A stretch of 36,712 nucleotides of DNA from Gammaproteobacteria bacterium (lineage in GTDB: Bacteria; Pseudomonadota; Gammaproteobacteria; SZUA-140), in assembly GCA_015488555.1 (NCBI GenBank), contig WFNO01000043.1:1-36712 (forward strand), written 5' to 3'. The position numbers were made by a program, and so were the translations under genes. Numbering within the stretch: the first letter of the stretch is position 1; each line of letters begins with the position of its first letter. Positions 18,399 through 26,504 of this stretch are shown here, in pieces. The notes beneath the pieces are model-generated. The model saw nothing but the letters and a program-made list of their open reading frames with translations, was not told the origin of the DNA and ran no database searches.

Positions 18399-19658
18399 AT
18401 GTTCACAGGCTCCATGCAGATCGCGGGTTTCGACGAGGAATTGTGGCAGGCCATGGAGGGGGAGCGCCGGCGCCAGGAGACCCATCTGGAACTCATCGCT
18501 TCGGAGAATTACGCCAGTCCGAGGGTGTTGCAGGCCCAGGGTTCAGTGCTCACCAACAAGTACGCCGAGGGTTATCCCGGCAAGCGCTATTACGGCGGCT
18601 GCGAATACGTGGACCAGGTGGAGCGGCTGGCCATCGACCGAGCCCGCCGGCTGTTCGGTGCCGATTATGTCAATGTGCAACCCCATTCCGGTTCCCAGGC
18701 CAACGCCGCGGTGTACATGGCCCTGCTGGAGCCCGGTGACACCATCCTGGGCATGAGCCTGGCCCATGGCGGCCATCTCACCCATGGCGCCCAGGTGAAT
18801 TTCTCCGGCAAACTCTATCATGCCGTGCAATACGGACTGGACCCGCGCACCGGAGAGATCGACTACGAGCAGGTGGCGGCCCTGGCCCGGGAGCACCGCC
18901 CGCGCATGATCGTGGCGGGGTTCAGCGCCTATTCCCGGGTGGTGGACTGGCAGCGTTTCCGCGCCATCGCCGACGAGGTGGGGGCCTATCTGTTCGTGGA
19001 CATCGCCCACGTGGCGGGACTCGTCGCCGCCGGTTGTTATCCCAACCCCGTGGCCATCGCCGACGTCACCACCTCCACCACGCACAAGACCCTGCGCGGC
19101 CCGCGCGGCGGCCTGATCATGGCGCGGGCCAATGCCGAGATCGAGAAGAAACTCAATTCCATGGTCTTCCCCGGCACCCAGGGGGGGCCGCTGATGCACG
19201 TCATCGCCGCCAAGGCGGTGGCCTTCCAGGAGGCCCTGCAGCCGGAATTCCGCGATTACCAGCGCCAGGTGGTGGCCAATGCCCGCACCATGGCGCAGCG
19301 CATGCAGGCGCGAGGGTATCGCATCGTCTCCGGGGGGACCGACAACCATCTGTTCCTGGTGGACCTCATCGAGCGCGGGCTCACCGGCAAGGAGGCCGAC
19401 GAGGCCTTGGGTGCGGCCCACATCACCGTCAACAAGAACAGCGTGCCCAACGATCCGCGCTCGCCCTTCGTCACCAGCGGGATCCGCATCGGTACCCCCG
19501 CCATCACCACCCGGGGGTTCAGGAAGCCGGAGGCCGCCCTGCTGGCGGATTGGATCTGCGACATCCTCGACGACGTGCGCAACACCGCCGTGATCGAACG
19601 GGTGCGGGGCCAGGTGCAGGAGATTTGCCACCGTTTTCCCGTGTATGGCGCGACATGA
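18399..19658 (+). CDS. glyA: Serine hydroxymethyltransferase GlyA
   Basis: GlyA interconverts serine and glycine with tetrahydrofolate, supplying one-carbon units. The 419-residue PLP enzyme has the expected length (E. coli 417). Motifs include [51 protein letters not shown] and the PLP-lysine motif [18 protein letters not shown] 18399 follows AAGGTG; a second ATG five codons later is possible. It leads a run of genes through pgpA on the same strand; nrdR begins 48 bases after the stop. Confidence 0.98.
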   Translation: MFTGSMQIAGFDEELWQAMEGERRRQETHLELIASENYASPRVLQAQGSVLTNKYAEGYPGKRYYGGCEYVDQVERLAIDRARRLFGADYVNVQPHSGSQANAAVYMALLEPGDTILGMSLAHGGHLTHGAQVNFSGKLYHAVQYGLDPRTGEIDYEQVAALAREHRPRMIVAGFSAYSRVVDWQRFRAIADEVGAYLFVDIAHVAGLVAAGCYPNPVAIADVTTSTTHKTLRGPRGGLIMARANAEIEKKLNSMVFPGTQGGPLMHVIAAKAVAFQEALQPEFRDYQRQVVANARTMAQRMQARGYRIVSGGTDNHLFLVDLIERGLTGKEADEALGAAHITVNKNSVPNDPRSPFVTSGIRIGTPAITTRGFRKPEAALLADWICDILDDVRNTAVIERVRGQVQEICHRFPVYGAT

Positions 19659-19706
19659 GGCGGCTGAGGGGCACGGGCGGGACGATGGCCCCAGTGGAGG
19701 GCTGGC

Positions 19707-20249
19707 GTGCATTGTCCGTTCTGCGGTGAAGCCGATACCAAGGTGATCGACTCGCGCCTGGCCAGTGACGGCAACGCCGTGCGCCGCCGGCGCGAGTGTC
19801 AGGCCTGCGGGGAGCGATTCACCACCTTCGAGACCGCGGAACTGGTCTTCCCGCGCATCGTCAAGAACGACGGCAGTCGCGAGCCCTTCGACGAAGACAA
19901 ACTGCGGCGGGGCATGTTGCGGGCCCTGGAGAAACGGCCCGTCAACATCGACGACATCGAACTGGCCCTGAACCGGATCAAGCGTCGCCTGCACACCTGC
20001 GGGGAACGGGAGCTGCCCTCGCGCCTGCTGGGAGAATGGGTGATGGAGGAACTGCGCGAGCTGGACGAAGTGGCCTACGTGCGTTTCGCTTCGGTGTACC
20101 GCAGATTCCAGGACGTGGATGCCTTCCGTGAGGAGATCGAACGCCTGCAGGCCCGTCCTGTCGAATTGCAGCGGCGCCAGCTGTCCCTGTTGCCGGACGG
20201 TGGCGCGGAGGCAGGAGAGGGCGAGCGCGGCGAACCGGACCGGACATGA
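19707..20249 (+). CDS. nrdR: Transcriptional repressor NrdR
   Basis: NrdR senses ATP/dATP and represses ribonucleotide reductase genes. The N-terminal zinc ribbon has Cys3, Cys6, Cys31 and Cys34, followed by the ATP-cone with [28 protein letters not shown]. The start is GTG 19707, preceded by GGAGG, and gives exactly the conserved MHCPFC N-terminus. At 180 residues it is about 30 longer than E. coli NrdR; the extra C-terminal tail is rich in Gln/Arg/Glu. Its TGA overlaps the ribD ATG (ATGA at 20246-20249), so the two are probably translationally coupled. The nrdR-ribD pairing is common in this class. Confidence 0.96.
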   Translation: MHCPFCGEADTKVIDSRLASDGNAVRRRRECQACGERFTTFETAELVFPRIVKNDGSREPFDEDKLRRGMLRALEKRPVNIDDIELALNRIKRRLHTCGERELPSRLLGEWVMEELRELDEVAYVRFASVYRRFQDVDAFREEIERLQARPVELQRRQLSLLPDGGAEAGEGERGEPDRT

Positions 20250-21397
20250 ATTTCACGGCCGAAGACCATGCCTTCATGGCCCGCGCCCTGCAGCTGGCCC
20301 GGCGCGGGCTCTACGGCACCGATCCCAATCCCCGCGTGGGCTGCGTGCTGGTCCGTGAGGGCCGTATCGTGGGCGAGGGCTGGCACCGCCGGGCCGGCGG
20401 TCCCCATGCCGAGATCGCGGCCCTGGAGCAGGCCGGCGAACAGGCCCGCGGGGCCACGGCCTACGTGACCCTGGAACCGTGCTGCCATCACGGGCGCACG
20501 CCGCCCTGTACCGAGGCGCTGGCGGCCGCGGGCGTGCGGCGCGTGGTGGCGGCCATGGTGGATCCCGATCCACGCGTGGCGGGCAAGGGCCTGCAGGCCC
20601 TGCGCGCGCAGGGGATCGAGACCGCCAGCGGCCTCAGCGCAGCCCAGGCGGCGGCCCTCAATCCCGGCTACATCCTGCGCATGGAGCGCGGCCGCCCCTT
20701 GGTGCGCTGCAAGCTGGCCGCCACCCTGGACGGCCGCACCGCCACCGCCGCCGGCGAGAGCCGCTGGATCACTTCGGCGGAGGCACGCGAGGACGTGCAC
20801 CGCCTGCGGGCCCGGAGTTCGGCCGTGCTCACCGGCATCGGTACGGTGCTGGCGGACGACCCGGCCCTCACCGTGCGTCTCGATGCGCCCGAATTGGCGG
20901 CACTGGGCGGGCGCCTGCCCCTGCGCGTGGTGCTGGACACCCAGTTGCGCCTGCCCCTGGAAGCGCGCCTGCTCCGGGAGCCGGGCGAGGTGCTGGTGAT
21001 CACGGCCCACGAGGACATGGCCAGGATCGGCGAGCTGGAGGCCCGGGGTGCGCGGGTGACCTGCGTCCCGGCGCGCGACGGGCGCGTGGACCTGGAAGCA
21101 GCCCTGCGCCATCTGGCACGGCTGGAGGTCAACGAGGTCCTGCTGGAGGCGGGGCCGGTGCTGGCGGGGGCCCTGCTGGCCGGTGGCTGGGTGGACGAAC
21201 TCGTCTGCTACCTGGCGCCGCGCTTGCTGGGCGACGCCGGCCGCGGCATGTTTCACCTGCCGGCGCTCGCGCGCCTGGCCGATACGATCGCCCTGGAGAT
21301 CAACGAGATTCGGGCCGTGGGGCGCGACTGGCGCGTCACGGCCCTGGTGCTGAATGGTGCTGCAGCGGGTGGTTCCGCCGGGCAGTCGCCAGCGTGA
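20246..21397 (+). CDS. ribD: Bifunctional deaminase/reductase RibD
   Basis: RibD carries out the second and third steps of riboflavin synthesis: deamination of the pyrimidine intermediate, then reduction of its ribosyl side chain. The 383-residue protein has the N-terminal cytidine-deaminase-like zinc site (His54-Ala-Glu56, Cys79, Cys88 within [12 protein letters not shown]) and a C-terminal NADPH-dependent reductase domain beginning near [17 protein letters not shown]. Both domains look complete. The ATG overlaps the nrdR stop by 4 bases; ribE starts 24 bases downstream. Confidence 0.97.
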   Translation: MNFTAEDHAFMARALQLARRGLYGTDPNPRVGCVLVREGRIVGEGWHRRAGGPHAEIAALEQAGEQARGATAYVTLEPCCHHGRTPPCTEALAAAGVRRVVAAMVDPDPRVAGKGLQALRAQGIETASGLSAAQAAALNPGYILRMERGRPLVRCKLAATLDGRTATAAGESRWITSAEAREDVHRLRARSSAVLTGIGTVLADDPALTVRLDAPELAALGGRLPLRVVLDTQLRLPLEARLLREPGEVLVITAHEDMARIGELEARGARVTCVPARDGRVDLEAALRHLARLEVNEVLLEAGPVLAGALLAGGWVDELVCYLAPRLLGDAGRGMFHLPALARLADTIALEINEIRAVGRDWRVTALVLNGAAAGGSAGQSPA

Positions 21398-21421
21398 ACC
21401 GTTCTGCGGTAAGGTAGACCC

Positions 21422-22114
21422 ATGTTCACCGGGATCGTACGCGCCAGGGGCAGGATCACCGGCCGGGTGTCGCGCGGCGGCGACTGGCGTTACCGTATCG
21501 ATTGCGGGACACTGGAGACCGCCGGCCTGCCGCCCGGTGCCAGCCTGGCCGTCAACGGCGTATGCCTCACCGTGGTGGAGCGGACCGGGCGCGAGGTGGC
21601 GGTGGACGTGTCGCAGGAGACCCTGCGCTGCACCACCTTCGCGGACCTGGCGCCCGGCTGCGCGGTGAATCTGGAGCCGGCCCTGGCGGTGGGCGATGCC
21701 CTGGGCGGTCATTTCGTCAGCGGCCACGTGGACGGCGTGGGCACCGTGACGGCCATCGCGCCCGCGGGGCGTTCCCGCGAGCTGACCATCGCCTTGCCCG
21801 CGGCGCTGGCCCGTTACGTGGCCCCCAAGGGTTCCATCTGCGTGGACGGGGTGAGCCTCACCGTCAACGAAGTGCAGGACACCGCTTTTTCCGTGAACAT
21901 CATTCCCCACACCCTGGAGGTGACGGTGATCGGCGAGTACGCGGTGGGGCGGCGGGTCAACCTCGAGGTGGATCTGCTGGCCCGTTATCTGGAACGCCTG
22001 CTGGCGGTGGGCCCGTGCCAAACGAGGGAGGCGGGGGAGGGTGGAGACCCGGTGGTGGATCGGGCGCTGCTGCGGAATTACGGTTTCGAGCAGGGTTTCG
22101 AGCAGGAGGGATGA
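21422..22114 (+). CDS. ribE: Riboflavin synthase, alpha chain
   Basis: The enzyme dismutates two molecules of 6,7-dimethyl-8-ribityllumazine into riboflavin. The 230-residue protein contains the two lumazine-binding repeats: [12 protein letters not shown] at the N-terminus with NGVCLTVVE, then [15 protein letters not shown] with [10 protein letters not shown]. The C-terminal tail (about 200-230, Glu/Gly/Phe-rich) is a little longer than usual. Its TGA overlaps the ribBX ATG in an ATGA at 22111-22114, with AGGAGG just upstream of that start. The symbol ribE follows gammaproteobacterial use (ribC in some genomes). Confidence 0.97.
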   Translation: MFTGIVRARGRITGRVSRGGDWRYRIDCGTLETAGLPPGASLAVNGVCLTVVERTGREVAVDVSQETLRCTTFADLAPGCAVNLEPALAVGDALGGHFVSGHVDGVGTVTAIAPAGRSRELTIALPAALARYVAPKGSICVDGVSLTVNEVQDTAFSVNIIPHTLEVTVIGEYAVGRRVNLEVDLLARYLERLLAVGPCQTREAGEGGDPVVDRALLRNYGFEQGFEQEG

Positions 22115-23253
22115 AGGTGTTGCAGCGCATACAGGCGGACCCGGGCCTGGACAGCATCGAGGAGATCATCGAGGAGATCCGTGCCGGGCGCATGGTGGTG
22201 ATCATGGACGACGAGGACCGGGAGAACGAGGGGGACCTGGTGATGGCCGCGGCCCGCGTGCGGCCGGAGGACATCAATTTCATGGCCCGTTACGGGCGTG
22301 GGCTCATCTGCCTGACCCTCACCCGGGAGCGCTGCCAGCGCTTGCGCCTGCCGTTGATGGTGCGCTCCACCGACAGCGAGCACGCCACCAATTTCACGGT
22401 CTCCATCGAAGCGGCGCGCGGCGTGACCACCGGGATCTCGGCCGCCGACCGCGCCGCCACCATCCAGGCGGCGGTGGCGCCGGACGCCCGGCCGGAGGAC
22501 CTGGTGCAGCCGGGGCATGTCTTTCCCCTCATGGCCCAGCCGGGAGGCGTGCTGGCCCGCGCCGGACACACCGAGGCCGGCTGCGACCTGGCCCGCCTGG
22601 CGGGTTACGAACCGGCGGCGGTGATCGTGGAGATCCTCAACGAGGACGGCAGCATGGCGCGCCGTCCCGAGCTGGAGGCCTTCGCCCGCCGCCACGGCCT
22701 CAGGATCGGCACGGTGGCCGACCTCATCCGCTATCGCATGGCCCACGAGCAGACCATCGAGGAAGTGGCCGCCAGCGAGGTGGCCACGGCGCACGGGCCG
22801 TTCCGGCTCAAGGCCTATCGCGATCACGCCACCGGCCAGGTGCATCTGGCCCTGGTGCGCGGCGAGGTGGGCGGCGGCGAGCCGGTGCTGGTGCGCGTGC
22901 ACGTGGAGGACGAGCTGGAGGACCTCTTCGGCATCGTCCAGGGCTCGCGCACCTGGAGCCTGCGTGCCGCCATGCAGCGCATCGCCGCCGAGGGGCGGGG
23001 GGTGATCGTGGTGTTGCGCGGCCGCGAAGATCCGCAGCAGCTGGTGCAGCGCATCGGCGCCCTGGAACGCCCGCGGCCCGCCGCACGCCCCACGGCACCG
23101 GCAGCCAAGGAGTTGCGCAGCTACGGGGTGGGGGCCCAGATCCTGGTGGCCCTGGGCGTGCGCCGCATGCGCGTGCTGGGCTCGCCGCACAAGCTCCACG
23201 CCCTGTCCGGTTTCGGTCTGGACATTCTCGAATACATCGGAGACGACACTTGA
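22111..23253 (+). CDS. ribB: 3,4-dihydroxy-2-butanone-4-phosphate synthase fused to a degenerate GTP cyclohydrolase II domain (RibBX type)
   Basis: The N-terminal domain (about 1-205) makes 3,4-dihydroxy-2-butanone 4-phosphate from ribulose-5-phosphate for lumazine synthesis. It keeps [13 protein letters not shown] (32-44) and [14 protein letters not shown]. The C-terminal domain has the fold pattern of GTP cyclohydrolase II ([36 protein letters not shown]) but lacks its catalytic parts. Where active enzymes have HSECLTGD and RCDCG, this one has HVEDELED and RTWSL, so all zinc cysteines are gone, and the RQEGRGIGL loop is also absent. This matches the RibBX variant known in Proteobacteria. 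GTP cyclohydrolase II must therefore be encoded elsewhere. An AGGAGG precedes ATG 22111, which overlaps the ribE stop. Confidence 0.93.
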   Translation: MKVLQRIQADPGLDSIEEIIEEIRAGRMVVIMDDEDRENEGDLVMAAARVRPEDINFMARYGRGLICLTLTRERCQRLRLPLMVRSTDSEHATNFTVSIEAARGVTTGISAADRAATIQAAVAPDARPEDLVQPGHVFPLMAQPGGVLARAGHTEAGCDLARLAGYEPAAVIVEILNEDGSMARRPELEAFARRHGLRIGTVADLIRYRMAHEQTIEEVAASEVATAHGPFRLKAYRDHATGQVHLALVRGEVGGGEPVLVRVHVEDELEDLFGIVQGSRTWSLRAAMQRIAAEGRGVIVVLRGREDPQQLVQRIGALERPRPAARPTAPAAKELRSYGVGAQILVALGVRRMRVLGSPHKLHALSGFGLDILEYIGDDT

Positions 23254-23258
23254 ACGAC

Positions 23259-23738
23259 ATGAACGACAAACCAGCGATCCTCGAGGGGGCGCCGGCCGCC
23301 GGCGATGTGCGGTTGGCCATCGCCTGCGCCCGTTTCAACAGTTTCATCGTCGATCACCTGCTGGAAGGGGCACTGCGCACCTGCCGCAGTCACGGCGTGG
23401 CGGCGGACGCCGTGGACGTGGTGCAGGTGCCGGGGGCCTTCGAACTGCCTCTGGTGGTGAAGCGCCTGGCCGCTTCCGGCCGTTACGATGCGGTGATCGC
23501 CCTGGGTTGCGTGATCCGCGGCGCCACCCCGCATTTCGAATACGTGGCGGGTTCCTGCGCGCGCGGCCTGGCCGAGGTGGCCCTGCAACAGGATTTGCCC
23601 GTGGCCTTCGGCGTGCTCACCGTGGACAGCATCGAGCAGGCCATCGAGCGAGCCGGCACCAAGGCGGGCAACAAGGGGGCCGAGGCGGCCGCCACCGCGC
23701 TGGAGATGGTGGGCCTGCTGCGGCGCCTGTCCTCGTGA
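23259..23738 (+). CDS. ribH: 6,7-dimethyl-8-ribityllumazine synthase RibH
   Basis: RibH condenses the pyrimidine intermediate with dihydroxybutanone phosphate to give the riboflavin precursor. The 159-residue protein has [49 protein letters not shown] (catalytic His in PHFEY) and [17 protein letters not shown] with GNKGAEAA. Two starts are possible. TTG 23250 overlaps the ribBX stop and has GGAG 7 bases upstream; ATG 23259 is three codons later and too far from that site for ideal spacing. I list the ATG. nusB follows after 58 bases, a classic pairing. Confidence 0.96.
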   Translation: MNDKPAILEGAPAAGDVRLAIACARFNSFIVDHLLEGALRTCRSHGVAADAVDVVQVPGAFELPLVVKRLAASGRYDAVIALGCVIRGATPHFEYVAGSCARGLAEVALQQDLPVAFGVLTVDSIEQAIERAGTKAGNKGAEAAATALEMVGLLRRLSS

Positions 23739-23796
23739 AGGCCCGCGCGCCGGAGCGGTCCTCGAAGCTACCCGGAAAATCCGGTTCCGACGTGCG

Positions 23797-24276
23797 ATGA
23801 GTGGTACCCGCAACAGGCGCAGCGGCGCGCGGCGCTGTGTGGTCCAGATCCTCTATCGCTGGCTGGTGGCGGGCGAGACCCCGGAACGCCTCGATGCCGC
23901 CGCCGAATGGCAGGCGCTGGCCGGCATGGACGCCACCGGAGGGCCAGTGGACGAGGCCTATTTCCGGGAACTGCTGGCGGAGACCCATGCCCACGCCCGG
24001 GAACTGGACGAATTGCTGGTCCCCCATCTGGACCGGCCCCTGGCGGAGGTGGATTCGGTGGAGCGGGCCATTCTGCGCTTGGGCGCCTGCGAACTCGCCC
24101 GCCACCACGAGGTGCCCTTCCGGGTGGTGATCAACGAGGCGGTGGAACTGGCCAAGCGCTTCGGCGCCGAGCAGAGCCACCGTTTCGTCAACGGCGTGCT
24201 GGACAAGCTGGCCCTCGAGCTGCGCCCGCTGGAGACCGGCCGCAAGGACGAGCACGGGCAGTCCCGCCCCGCGTGA
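23797..24276 (+). CDS. nusB: Transcription antitermination factor NusB
   Basis: NusB binds boxA RNA with S10 and supports antitermination of rRNA operons. The 159-residue all-helical protein has RCVVQILYRWLVAG at the N-terminus and the conserved VERAILRLGACELARHHEVPFRVVINEAVELAKRFGAEQSHRFVNGVLDKLA block. It lies between ribH and thiL in the standard order. Confidence 0.96.
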   Translation: MSGTRNRRSGARRCVVQILYRWLVAGETPERLDAAAEWQALAGMDATGGPVDEAYFRELLAETHAHARELDELLVPHLDRPLAEVDSVERAILRLGACELARHHEVPFRVVINEAVELAKRFGAEQSHRFVNGVLDKLALELRPLETGRKDEHGQSRPA

Positions 24277-24306
24277 GGGCACCAGCTCGAGCCATTCCCG
24301 AAAGCC

Positions 24307-25287
24307 ATGGCGCTGGCCGAATTCGAAATCATCCACCGTTACTTCAGCGCCCAGGGCGCGGCCCGCGCGGACGTGGCCTGCGGGGTGGGGGACGACGGCG
24401 CCGTGCTGCGCGTACCGCCGGACCGGGAACTGGTGGTGTCGCTGGACACTCTGGTGGAAGCGGTGCACTTTCCCGCCGCCACCCCCGCCGGGGCGGTGGG
24501 GTACAAGGCCCTGGCGGTGGGGTTGAGCGATCTGGCCGCCATGGGGGCTGAACCCGCGTGGCTGACCCTGGGTCTGACCCTGCCGCGTCCCGATGCCTCC
24601 TGGCTGGAGGCCTTCAGCGCCGGGCTCGGCGGGCTCGCCGCCCGCCATGGCCTGGCCCTGGTGGGGGGCGACCTTACCCGCGGCCCCCTGGCGGTGACGG
24701 TGCAGGTGCACGGTCTGGTGCCGCCGGGCGGGGCCGTGCTGCGCCGGGGCGCGCGCCCCGGGGACGGTATCTATGTCACGGGCGAGCTGGGCGCGGCGGC
24801 CGCGGCCGTGGCCCATTTGCGGGGAGAGCTGTCTCTGCCGCCCGACCTGGCCGTGGTGGCCCGCCGGCGCCTGGAACGTCCCCAGCCGCGGGTGGCAGAG
24901 GCCCTGGCGCTGCGCGGGCTCGTCCGCGCCGCCATCGACGTCTCCGACGGCCTGCTCGCGGATCTCGGGCACATCCTGGAGGCCAGCGGGGTGGGGGCCC
25001 GCCTGGAACTGCAGGCGCTGCCCCTGCACGAGGTCCTGCAGGCCCTGGTGCCGCGCCTGGGGCTCGAGACCTGCCAGCGCCTGGCCCTCGCCGGCGGCGA
25101 CGACTATGAACTCTGTTTCGTCGCGCCGGTGCAGGCCGAGGCCGAGATCAGCGCGCGCCTGGCGGCGCTCCGGTGTCCGGTGGCCCGGGTGGGCGTGATC
25201 GAGGTCCATCCGGGATTGCGCTGCCGGCAGGCCGATGGCCGCCTCCTGTCCTGCCCGGACGGGGGATACGAGCATTTCCATGAGTGA
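24307..25287 (+). CDS. thiL: Thiamine-monophosphate kinase ThiL
   Basis: ThiL phosphorylates thiamine monophosphate to the active cofactor thiamine diphosphate. The 326-residue protein shows the PurM/ThiL-like fold: FEIIHRYF at the N-terminus, GVGDDGAVLRVP metal and ATP binding, SLDTLVEAVHFP, GLSDLAAMGAEP, GGDLTRGP, and AIDVSDGLLADLGHI in the second half, ending with GGDDYELCF. pgpA overlaps its 3' end by 8 bases. Confidence 0.97.
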   Translation: MALAEFEIIHRYFSAQGAARADVACGVGDDGAVLRVPPDRELVVSLDTLVEAVHFPAATPAGAVGYKALAVGLSDLAAMGAEPAWLTLGLTLPRPDASWLEAFSAGLGGLAARHGLALVGGDLTRGPLAVTVQVHGLVPPGGAVLRRGARPGDGIYVTGELGAAAAAVAHLRGELSLPPDLAVVARRRLERPQPRVAEALALRGLVRAAIDVSDGLLADLGHILEASGVGARLELQALPLHEVLQALVPRLGLETCQRLALAGGDDYELCFVAPVQAEAEISARLAALRCPVARVGVIEVHPGLRCRQADGRLLSCPDGGYEHFHE

Positions 25288-25783
25288 GGTGGAGGTCAGA
25301 CGGGATCCGGATTGGGCGCGGCTGCGCCGCCACCCCGTCCATTTCCTGGCCTTCGGCTGCGGGGCCGGCCTGGGTCCCCGGGCCCCCGGCACCTGGGGCA
25401 CCCTGGCTGCCGTGCCCCTTTATCTCCTGTTGCAGGACCTCGCCCTGCCGGGGTACCTGCTGGCGGTGGCGGCCCTGTTCGCACTCGGCATCTGGCTGTG
25501 CGGGGCCACCGCCCGTGACCTGGGCGTACACGACCATCCGGGCATCGTTTGGGACGAGGTGGTGGGTTATCTGGTGACCATGACGGCGGCCCCGGCGGGC
25601 TGGGGCTGGGTCTTGCTGGGCTTTGCCGCCTTCCGCCTCTTCGACGTCTGGAAGCCCTGGCCCATCCGCGCTTGCGACCGGCGGGTGGGCGGCGGCCTGG
25701 GCATCATGCTGGACGATGTCCTCGCCGGGCTCTATGCCGCCCTGGTCCTGCAGCTCGCCGCTTTCGCCACCGGGACAGGCTAA
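25280..25783 (+). CDS. pgpA: Phosphatidylglycerophosphatase A PgpA
   Basis: PgpA removes phosphate from phosphatidylglycerophosphate to make phosphatidylglycerol at the inner membrane. The 167-residue protein has GLGPRAPGTWGTLAAVPL, the acidic motif HDHPGIVWDEVVGY, FRLFDVWKPWPI and GGLGIMLDDVLAGLYAAL, with three to four hydrophobic segments. The ATG at 25280 overlaps the thiL stop by 8 bases, giving the thiL-pgpA coupling common in Proteobacteria. A TTTCTTTTTTTT run about 30 bases after the stop could be part of a terminator, but I see no good stem before it. Confidence 0.95.
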   Translation: MSEVEVRRDPDWARLRRHPVHFLAFGCGAGLGPRAPGTWGTLAAVPLYLLLQDLALPGYLLAVAALFALGIWLCGATARDLGVHDHPGIVWDEVVGYLVTMTAAPAGWGWVLLGFAAFRLFDVWKPWPIRACDRRVGGGLGIMLDDVLAGLYAALVLQLAAFATGTG

Positions 25784-25961
25784 TCCTCTCGCGCATTCCT
25801 TCCGGTTTCTTTTTTTTCGGCCCGCCGTTCGTGCGGTCTGCATCCCGCGTGAAGCATTGCGGCTTACAAGGATATCATCCTTTTCGCCTGATTCCGGATA
25901 CGGCTCATTCGAGCGGATCCAGAATTTCATTGAACACCTGTTGACGGCGGAGCCGAGCGTG
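25784..25961. other. Non-coding stretch downstream of pgpA
   Basis: No intact gene is visible between the pgpA stop and the small broken gene. There is a T-rich run near 25808-25819. A GGAG at 25949-25952 looks like the ribosome-binding site of the interrupted gene that follows. Confidence 0.5.
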
Positions 25962-26488
25962 ATGCTGGACTGGTTACTAAGATAATCGATGACAAAGCCT
26001 CATTCACAGCGTGTCCGATACGGCGCATAAAGGCGCACTTCCAGGCAATGGCTCAGCCCTTGGCAAGAAGCGCAACACCGAGGTGCCGCATCCGGCGCGC
26101 TCCTCCTGGGCGGATCTCGGGGCGGGCCTCTGGACGGCCATCTGCGGTGTTACGCCGCTTTGGCATAGCTCGGGCTATGCCGGCGTCGGCGCGCCTAGCG
26201 GACTGCCCGCCCAGAGACCCGCTGAATGAGGCTTTGTCATCGTTTGTCTTAGTAATAGCGCGCGCCGTCACGAACGAGGAGTTGCAGGCGCTGGTCCACG
26301 CAGAGGGAGAGCTGCAGATCGCAGAGGAAGGTGGTACCACGGCGGTCGATGCCGAGCAGTTAGCCCGGGACAAGGCGGCGGCCAAGACCGCAGCGGCGTA
26401 CCAGTGTAGGGCGATGAGCCGACCTGGGATCAGCTGGCGCTACTCGAGGCGCTGGTCGCGCCCAGATACCAGAGGGTTCGGCACATGA
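25962..26488 (+). pseudogene. Small unidentified gene interrupted by a MITE-like insertion
   Basis: GGAG (25949-25952) sits 6 bases before GTG 25959 and 9 before ATG 25962. After only five codons the frame enters the inverted-repeat element and stops. If the element (25977-26252) and one TA copy are removed, codon TTA joins ATA at 26255 and the frame continues as MLDWLIARAVTNEELQALVH, then ELQIAEEGGTTAVDAEQL, up to TGA 26486-26488: about 82 residues. I do not recognise the protein. It looks soluble and Glu/Ala-rich in its first 55 residues. The tail after about 26404 is less protein-like, while a neighbouring frame reads GDEPTWDQLALLEALVAPRY after a TAG, hinting at a further frameshift. Confidence 0.5.
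25974..26255. mobile_element. MITE-like element with 33-bp terminal inverted repeats
   Basis: The ends 25974-26006 and 26223-26255 are reverse complements over 33 bases with two mismatches; the core CGATGACAAAGCCTCATTCA at the left end is nearly identical on the right. Reading the outermost bases as a TA duplication (25975-25976 and 26253-26254) leaves a 276-bp element starting CTAAGA and ending TCTTAG. The 216-bp interior is GC-rich, contains the small palindrome GCATAGCTCGGGCTATGC near 26163-26180, and encodes no transposase. TA target duplication is typical of IS630/Tc1-mariner-type transposition, so a non-autonomous derivative is likely. The parent transposase is not in the window. Confidence 0.75.
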
Positions 26489-26504
26489 TTCCGATCGTGT
26501 CGCT

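Noticed and set aside
25784-25830. Intrinsic terminator after pgpA
   Set aside because: An eight-T run is present, but no stable GC stem directly precedes it.
26053-26385. Minus-strand open frame across the MITE and its right flank
   Set aside because: It crosses the element boundary and has no transposase motif, so it is probably chance.
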